Translations under genes and position numbers: made by a program
NCBI GenBank assembly: GCA_035511435.1
Contig: DATKFJ010000543.1
Location: 1-15,362 of the forward strand
DNA: 15,362 nt
DNA from: JAMXLO01 sp035511435
GTDB lineage: Bacteria > Pseudomonadota > Alphaproteobacteria > Acetobacterales > Acetobacteraceae
Reading direction: 5' to 3'
Notes under the pieces: model-generated
What the model was told of the DNA's origin: nothing
Seen by the model: the letters and a program-made list of their open reading frames with translations, nothing else
Database searches by the model: none
Part shown: one piece after another, positions 6,505 through 13,100 of the stretch
Layout: each line of letters begins with the position of its first letter
Numbering within the stretch: the first letter of the stretch is position 1

Positions 6505-7448
6505 TTGCGCCCCCGGCTGGAGCGGAATCGGATCAACCCCAGAATGCCGTTCGGCGCGACAATGACGAAACCTACCAGCATCAGCCCGACAATCAGCAGA
6601 TTGAGCGCCGATGAAATGGTGACCGTGGCAACCTGTTGCAGCGTCCCCAGCAGGACCGCACCAATCAACGGACCAAGCCAGCTCGACGTCCCGCCGACCA
6701 GCGGCATCGCCACGCCATTCACCGCGTAGGCAAGGCTGAAACCCGACGTAGGATCCAGGTACGTCACATAGTACGGCAACGGTGCACCAGCCATGCCCAT
6801 GAACGCGCCGGACAACGTCGTCGCCAACAGCTTCAGCCGCAGCGTCGGCACGCCCGATGCCTCCGCCGCCACCTCATCATCGCGGATCGTCGCAAACCCG
6901 TAACCCAGCCGCGAACGTTCGATCGCGCGAGCCGTGGCCACCACGACAACCACCAACCCCAACATGATCAGGAACAGATAGTCGATGTAATCGATGCCGA
7001 GCAGCGCCGATTTCATCGGCCGCACAATGTACGCGCCGCGCGAGCCGCCGACAAAGTCCCAGTTGGTGATCAGCGTCTGCGCCACGACCGCCATGGCCAG
7101 CGTCGCGATGGAGAAGAACGCGCCGCGCAGGCGCAAGGTCAGATAGCCGGTGCCAAGCCCGATGATGCCTGAAACGATCCCGCCGATCGGCATCATCAGT
7201 GGCAGCGGCAGCGATGTTAGTTTGTGCAGCACCACGGTCGTGTAGGCACCAAGTGCAAAGAACGCCGCGGTGCCGAAATTCACGTAGCCAGTGTAGCCGC
7301 CCAAAATGTTCCAGGCCGTGGCCAGTGCGATATATTGCAGCACGACATAGCCGGCGAAGAACACGTAGGGATTGCCGATCAGCAATGCCGCGCAGAACAC
7401 GATCGCGGCGGCAACCAGCAACAGCAGAACGAACTTGGTGCCGTTCAC
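6501..7448 (-). CDS. livM: LIV-type ABC transporter permease, LivM class
   Basis: This 315-residue inner-membrane permease has about nine to ten hydrophobic segments. Family marks are IALATAWNILGGYTGYVNFG (about 40-59) followed by FFALGAYTT, then LRLRGAFFSIATLAMA, and the cytoplasmic coupling loop around ATIRDDEVAAEASGV, which docks to the ATPases. The C-terminus FVIVAPNGILGLIRFRSSRG is typical. It starts with GTG at 7448, 3 bp after the livH stop, and ends in an ATGA overlap with livG, so it sits mid-operon. LivM forms a heterodimeric channel with LivH. Family assignment is firm. Members carry branched-chain amino acids, amides, urea or aromatic and aliphatic acids, and the sequence does not tell which. 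Confidence 0.94.
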   Translation of the reverse strand: MNGTKFVLLLLVAAAIVFCAALLIGNPYVFFAGYVVLQYIALATAWNILGGYTGYVNFGTAAFFALGAYTTVVLHKLTSLPLPLMMPIGGIVSGIIGLGTGYLTLRLRGAFFSIATLAMAVVAQTLITNWDFVGGSRGAYIVRPMKSALLGIDYIDYLFLIMLGLVVVVVATARAIERSRLGYGFATIRDDEVAAEASGVPTLRLKLLATTLSGAFMGMAGAPLPYYVTYLDPTSGFSLAYAVNGVAMPLVGGTSSWLGPLIGAVLLGTLQQVATVTISSALNLLIVGLMLVGFVIVAPNGILGLIRFRSSRGRK

Positions 7449-7451
7449 GCG

Positions 7452-8327
7452 CTAGCGCCCAAATATTCCGGCCGGCCGCACCGCCAGCGTGACCAGCAGG
7501 AAGCTGAAAGCCACCGCCGGCGCCCAGGACGGCCCGTAGAACGTCGCGGTCAGGCTCTCGACGATGCCAAGCGCCATTGCGGCGACCACGGTGCCGGCAA
7601 AGCTGCCCATCCCGCCCAGCACGCAGATCGCAAACACGCGCCCGATATAGTCGCGCCCGATCGACGGCTCGACCGGCTGGATCACGATCAGCACCGCCCC
7701 GGCGATGGACGCGGTGGCGATCGACAGGCCGAACGCAATGCGCTTGATCCGCGTCGGGTTCGCCGCCATCAGCCGCAGCGCAAGCTGGTCCTGCGCGACG
7801 GCCAGTATCGCCCGCCCCAGAAACGTGCGCGACATGAAAAGCTGCAAGCCGCCGACCATGACCAGCGCCACCACGCAAGGCACCAGCAGCCGCAGCGGCA
7901 GTTCAACATCCCCAAGGTGCAGACTGGGTCCGATATACGGTGCATCGACCAGCCGGTAGTCCACGCCGAACACCAGCACCAACAGAACTTCGGTGATGAA
8001 CAGCAGCCCGAAGAAGAACGCGAGCCCGCGCAGCGCTTCCTCCCCCCGCCGCTCGAACGCGAGGTAGTAGACCTGATAGATCGCCGCACCGAGCAGATAG
8101 AATGCCGGCAGCGCGATCACGCTCGTCAGGATAGGGTCCATCCCGAAATTCGCGTTGGCGATGTAGGCGATATACGAGCCAAGGATGATGAATGCGGGAT
8201 GTGCGATGTTGACGATATCCAGCATCCCGAACGAGATCGACACGCCGATCGTCACGGCCGCGTAGAAGCCGCCAAGCAACAGCCCGGACACGATAGCGTT
8301 GCCCAGAAGATCCAGGGACATTTCCAT
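7452..8327 (-). CDS. livH: LIV-type ABC transporter permease, LivH class
   Basis: This inner-membrane permease has about 291 residues and roughly eight membrane segments. The N-terminus SGLLLGGFYAAVTIGVSISF and DIVNIAHPAFIILGSYIA are characteristic of LivH. The cytoplasmic ATPase-docking loop is AVAQDQLALRLMAANPTRIK, and FAICVLGGMGSFAGTVVAA is the conserved late membrane segment. The stop TAG is 3 bp before livM. The start is ambiguous: GTG at 8339, ATG at 8327 (chosen) and ATG at 8321 lie in one frame, and none has a strong ribosome site. It is the first transporter gene on this strand. The 130-bp gap before it suggests its own promoter, though I could not find a convincing -35/-10 pair. No periplasmic binding-protein gene accompanies it, unlike most LIV operons. 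Confidence 0.92.
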   Translation of the reverse strand: MEMSLDLLGNAIVSGLLLGGFYAAVTIGVSISFGMLDIVNIAHPAFIILGSYIAYIANANFGMDPILTSVIALPAFYLLGAAIYQVYYLAFERRGEEALRGLAFFFGLLFITEVLLVLVFGVDYRLVDAPYIGPSLHLGDVELPLRLLVPCVVALVMVGGLQLFMSRTFLGRAILAVAQDQLALRLMAANPTRIKRIAFGLSIATASIAGAVLIVIQPVEPSIGRDYIGRVFAICVLGGMGSFAGTVVAAMALGIVESLTATFYGPSWAPAVAFSFLLVTLAVRPAGIFGR

Positions 8328-8385
8328 TATGCTCAGCACTGTGACCGAGCCACCGATTCTTGGCTAGTGTCCTGCCCCCGAAGTT

Positions 8386-8402
8386 CGCCGCGCTTTGCGG
8401 CG
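8386..8402. terminator. Small GC hairpin between the kinase and livH genes
   Basis: CGCCGC (8386-8391) pairs with GCGGCG (8397-8402) around a 5-base loop, about 70 bp past the receiver-kinase stop and about 60 bp before livH. It may separate the two operons, but there is no T-run. The rest of the 8340-8469 gap shows nothing I can name. Confidence 0.22.
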
Positions 8403-8469
8403 GACGCGGTGGATCAGCAGGCCACTGTAAACCAGCACCAGCCCGTCTCGCGTGAAACGACGGCGACGC

Positions 8470-10155
8470 TCAGGCGCGGCGGGCGGTACCCAGCGAAATC
8501 ACCTCCGCTGTCATCTCGGTAACCACCTTGGCGATCTGCGATTCCAGCTCCGACTGCACGTACGGTTTGCCCAGCCGCGGCAGCCCCGGATCTTCGCCAT
8601 TAGGCAATTCCGCATAGCCGGTCGCCAGAATGATCGGCAGTCTCGGCCATACCTGCCTGATCTGCCGCGCCAGTTCGGTTCCTGTCATGCCCGGCATCGC
8701 GTGATCGGTGATCACGACATCGACGTTGGCGCCCAGCCGCAGCATGTCCAACGCACGTGGGCCCGACAGCGCCTCGATCACCGAATGGCCAAGGTCCTCC
8801 AGCATCGCCGCGGTGCTGGCGGTGACCAGCGGATCATCGTCCACCACCAGGACACGGCAAGGCCGCATCGTACCGCCGAATTGCGTGCGAAGTGTCGATG
8901 CTTCCGCCGCCACAACGTCGCGCGACACTGGCAACCAAAGCTCGACGGTCGTGCCTTCACCTCGCTGGCTCTTCATGCGCATGGCACCGCCGGATTGCGC
9001 CGCCAGCCCGTGCACCATCGACAGGCCAAGTCCGGTACCCTTGCCCGCCCCCTTCGTGGTGAAGAAAGGTTCCGCCGCGCGCTTCAATGTATCTGCATCC
9101 ATGCCCGACCCGGTGTCCGACACCGCGATGCACACGTACTGCCCTGGTGCCAGTTCCGGTGGACAATCCGGCGCGGTCCCGACATAGCGCCCGCCAATCT
9201 GCAGCCGCCCGCCGTACGGCATCGCGTCGCGCGCATTCAGCGCAAGGTTCAGCAACGCCAGTTCAAGCTGGTTTGGATCGGCGCGGGTCGGCGGCAGGTC
9301 CGGGCGATAATCGGTGGCGATTTGAATCCCGGGTCCCAGCGTTCGTCGCAGCATCTCTTCCATGCCATCCACCAGCCGAGGCACGTCCACCGCTTCCGGG
9401 CGCAGTTCCTGACGGCGGGCAAACGCCAGCATGCGCTTGGTCAAGGTGGCGCCGCGGTCAGCGCCCTGCATCGCACCGTCCACCAGGCGCAGCAGCCGCG
9501 GATCGTCCGGCAGGCGCTTGCGCAATAACTGCAGGTTGCCCAGTACCACCATCAGCAGGTTGTTGAAGTCGTGCGCGACGCCGCCGGTAAGCTGGCCCAG
9601 GCTCTCCAGTTTCTGCATCTCGTGCACCTGCGCAAGCGCCACCTCGCGCTCGAGCGTGCGCTGGTCCACGCGACGCTCCAACTCGGCGTTGGTCTGTGCC
9701 AACTCCGCCGTACGCTCTGCCACCCGCCGTTCCAGCTCCCTGTTGAGCTGTTCGAGTTGGCGCGTCTTGCGATACAGATCGGCGAACACCCGCACCTTCG
9801 CGCGCAGCAGTTCCGGCACCACGGGCACCGGCACATAGTCCACCGCACCCGCCTCGTAACCGCGCAGCAGATCAAGTTCGCCGATCTGGACAGCGGACAC
9901 GAAAATCAGCGCGGTCCGCTGAAAGCGGGGATGCTCCCGGATCATCGCCGCCAGTTCAAAGCCATCCAGGTCCGGCATCACGACATCGATCAGGATGACG
10001 GCGATGTCCTTCTTCAGCAGGTGCTGCAATGCTTCGTTAGCCGAGTTGGCCTTGATCAGATTCTCCCCCAGCTCAGAGAGAATCACCTCATAGCTCATCA
10101 GCTTGGCCGGCTGGTCGTCGACCAGCAGGATATTGACGGTCTCGCCCGGGCTCAC
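8470..10155 (-). CDS. Receiver-histidine kinase-receiver hybrid sensor kinase
   Basis: This cytosolic protein has 561 residues and no membrane segment. Domains in order: receiver (about 7-122, phospho-acceptor Asp57 in LIDVVMPDLDG); coiled coil (about 125-180, heptad-rich QLEQLNRELERRVAERTAEL); HisKA with GGVAHDFNNLL and His195; HATPase with N-box Asn303/Asn307/Asp310, DTGSGM (347-352), FFTTK and GTGLGL (373-378); second receiver (about 433-545, Asp484, Lys530). In the first receiver the conserved Lys is Val110 (YVPVPVVPE), so its switch may be unusual. GTG starts the gene with GGTGGAG 8 bases upstream. The gene lies 16 bp after the giant kinase, so the two are co-transcribed and probably form one phosphorelay. 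There is no DNA-binding or enzymatic output domain. The architecture call is firm; the signal is unknown. Confidence 0.94.
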   Translation of the reverse strand: MSPGETVNILLVDDQPAKLMSYEVILSELGENLIKANSANEALQHLLKKDIAVILIDVVMPDLDGFELAAMIREHPRFQRTALIFVSAVQIGELDLLRGYEAGAVDYVPVPVVPELLRAKVRVFADLYRKTRQLEQLNRELERRVAERTAELAQTNAELERRVDQRTLEREVALAQVHEMQKLESLGQLTGGVAHDFNNLLMVVLGNLQLLRKRLPDDPRLLRLVDGAMQGADRGATLTKRMLAFARRQELRPEAVDVPRLVDGMEEMLRRTLGPGIQIATDYRPDLPPTRADPNQLELALLNLALNARDAMPYGGRLQIGGRYVGTAPDCPPELAPGQYVCIAVSDTGSGMDADTLKRAAEPFFTTKGAGKGTGLGLSMVHGLAAQSGGAMRMKSQRGEGTTVELWLPVSRDVVAAEASTLRTQFGGTMRPCRVLVVDDDPLVTASTAAMLEDLGHSVIEALSGPRALDMLRLGANVDVVITDHAMPGMTGTELARQIRQVWPRLPIILATGYAELPNGEDPGLPRLGKPYVQSELESQIAKVVTEMTAEVISLGTARRA

Positions 10156-10171
10156 TTGTGTGTCTCCACCG

Positions 10172-13100
10172 TCAGCGATGCAGCCAGATTCTCAGCGCCG
10201 ACAGCAACTGCTCCGTGTTCACCGGCTTGGCGAGATAATCCGACGCGCCAGCCTCCAGACACTTCTCGCGATCGCCCTTCATTGCCTTGGCTGTCAGCGC
10301 GATGATCGGCAGGCGGCGGAACGCCGGATTGGCTCGGATCACCTCCATCGTCTGATAGCCGTCCATCTCCGGCATCATGATATCCATCAGGCAGATCGCG
10401 ACGCCGGCGGTGGACTCCAGCATTTCGATCGCCTCGCTGCCGGTCGTGGCAGTCAGCACCTCCATGCCGCGCCGTTCCAGCACGCTGCTCAACGCGAAGA
10501 TATTGCGTGCGTCGTCATCCACCAGCAGCACCTTCTGACCGACCAGGTTCTCGTCCGAACTGTGCAGCCGCTCCAGCATGATCTGCTTCTCGCGCGGCAG
10601 ATCGTCCATCACGCGATGCAGGAACAGCGCCGTTTCGTCCAGCAGACGCTCGGGTGATTCGACCCCCTTCACCACGACGCTGCGGGCCATGGTGTGAAGC
10701 TGCGCGTCCTCCTCAGGCGACAGCTCGCGTCCGGTGAAGACCACGACGGGCACGTTGGCCAGCGTCTCGTCATCGCGGATCCGCTCCAGCACCTCGAAGC
10801 CCGACATGTCTGGCAACCGCAGATCCAGCACCACGCAATCCGCCGGATCCCTGCGCAACGCCTCGATTGCTTCGGCACCGGTCTCGACGCTCGCGATATC
10901 GATGTCGTCGTGACCCAGCAGTTCGGTGATGGACAGCCGTTCGGCGGCATTGTCCTCCACCACCAGCAGGCGCTTGCGGCGCGGCTTCACATAGTCGGTA
11001 ATTTTGCTCAGTGCCTCTTCCAGTCCTTCGGTCGTCGTCGGCTTGGTCATGAAGGAGAAGGCACCGCGCGCCAACCCATGCTGCCGGTCCTCATCCAGCG
11101 TAACGATCTGCACCGGGATGTGCCTTGTGGTCGGGTTCTGCTTCAGCTGGCTCAACACGGTCCAACCCAGCATGTCGGGCAGGAACACATCAAGCGACAC
11201 CGCGGTGGGTTGATACTCGCGCGCCAGCATCAGTGCATCCGCGCCCCGCATCGCGACCAGCACCTTCAGCCCATGGTCGTGCGCCAGATCGACCAGGACG
11301 CGCGCATAGTGCGGATCGTCCTCCACGATCAGCAGCACGGTATCCCCCGGCTCGATGATCTGTCGGTCGTCCGCTATAGCATCGACCGGACGTTCGACCA
11401 GTCGCACCGTACTGGGCAGCGCAACGTCGGCCTGTGGCGTACTCTCGCCGCCCACCGGCCGATTGGCGGATGTCGGACCAATATAGGCAAGCGGCAGATA
11501 CAGCGTGAACGTGCTGCCGACATTCGGCTTGCTGCGCAACTGGATCTCGCCACCAAGCAGGTTGGACAGCTCGCGGCTGATCGCCAGGCCAAGGCCGGTG
11601 CCGCCATATTTGCGGCTGGTCGATGCATCGGCCTGTTGGAACGCCTCGAAGATAATGCGCTGCTTTTCCGGCTGGATGCCGATACCGGTATCCGACACCT
11701 CGAACGCCACCACCGTCGGCGCATGGTTAAGGATCGGATGCTCCGATGACCAGCCGCCGGTCACCGCGGAAATGCTCATCCGCACGCCGCCATGCTCGGT
11801 GAACTTGAACGCGTTGGACAGCAGGTTCTTCAGCACCTGCTGCAACCGCTTGCTGTCCGTGGTGATGCTGCGCAGCGCCGGATCGACCTGCACTTCGAAC
11901 GACAGGCCTCGGCTTTCCGCCTCGTGACGGAACGGCCGTGTCACGGTGTCTTGCAGGTTCGGCAGGAACAGTTCTTCCGCGTCCACCGACATGGTGCCGG
12001 ACTCGATCTTCGACAGATCGAGGATGTCACTGATCAGGTTCAGCAGATCGGTGCCCGCGCCGTGGATGGTGCGCGCGAATTCGACCTGACGCGATGTCAG
12101 GTTGCCATCCGGGTTGTCGCCAAGCTGCTGACCCAGGATCAGGATCGAGTTCAGCGGCGTGCGCAACTCATGCGACATGTTGGCCAGGAACTCGGACTTG
12201 TACTTGGACGTCAGCGCAAGCTCCGCGGCCTTTTCTTCCACCGCGCGGCGCGCCTGCTCGATTTCCTGGTTCTTGCGCTCCACTTCCACGTTCTGTTCGG
12301 CAAGCTGTTGCGCCTTCTGTTCCAACTGTTCGTTGGTCTGCTGCAACTCGCGCTGGCGGGTCTGAAGTTCGGTCGCCAGCTGCTGCGACTGCTTCAGCAG
12401 ACCCTCTGTCTGCATCGTCGCTTCGATCGAGTTCAGCACGATGCCGATGCCGGCGGTAAGCTGCTCCAGGAACGCCATCTGCAGATCGGTGAACGCCCCG
12501 ACCGAGGCCAGTTCGATCACCGCCTTCACCTGGCCTTCGTACAGCACCGGCAACACGACGACATTGGTCGGCGTGGTCTGGAACAGTCCGGAACGGATCG
12601 GTACCACGCTCGCCGGTATATCGGTGATCAGCATGCGCCTGCCGTCCGCGGCGCACTGGCCAATCAGGCCCTGTCCCATGTGCAGATGCTCCGGATGACC
12701 CAGCGTTCCATCGTCGGCATAGCCGGCCAGCAGGTTCAGGTTCGGCGTCACCTCCTGGTCGACCAGGTAGATCACGCCGTTCTGCGCACCGACCAGCGGC
12801 GCCAGTTCGGACAGCAGCATCTGCCCGACGGTGGCAAGATCGCGCTGGCCCTGCAACATGTTGGTGAACCGCGCCAGGTTGGTCTTCAGCCAATCCTGCT
12901 CGGTATTGCGGTCCGTGGTGAGCCGCAAATTGTCGATCATCGTGTTCAGGTTGTCCTTCAATTCGGCCACCTCGCCGAGTGCCTCAACCTGGATCGACCG
13001 CGTCAGGTCTCCCTTGGTCACCGCGGTCGCCACCTCTGCGATGGCACGCACCTGAGTCGTCAGGTTGGCGGCCAACAGGTTCACGTTGCCGGTCAGATCC

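Noticed and set aside
8340..8469. A clear sigma-70 promoter for livH
   Set aside because: A TTTACA-like -35 exists on the minus strand, but no acceptable -10 lies at 16-18 bp, so I do not call it.
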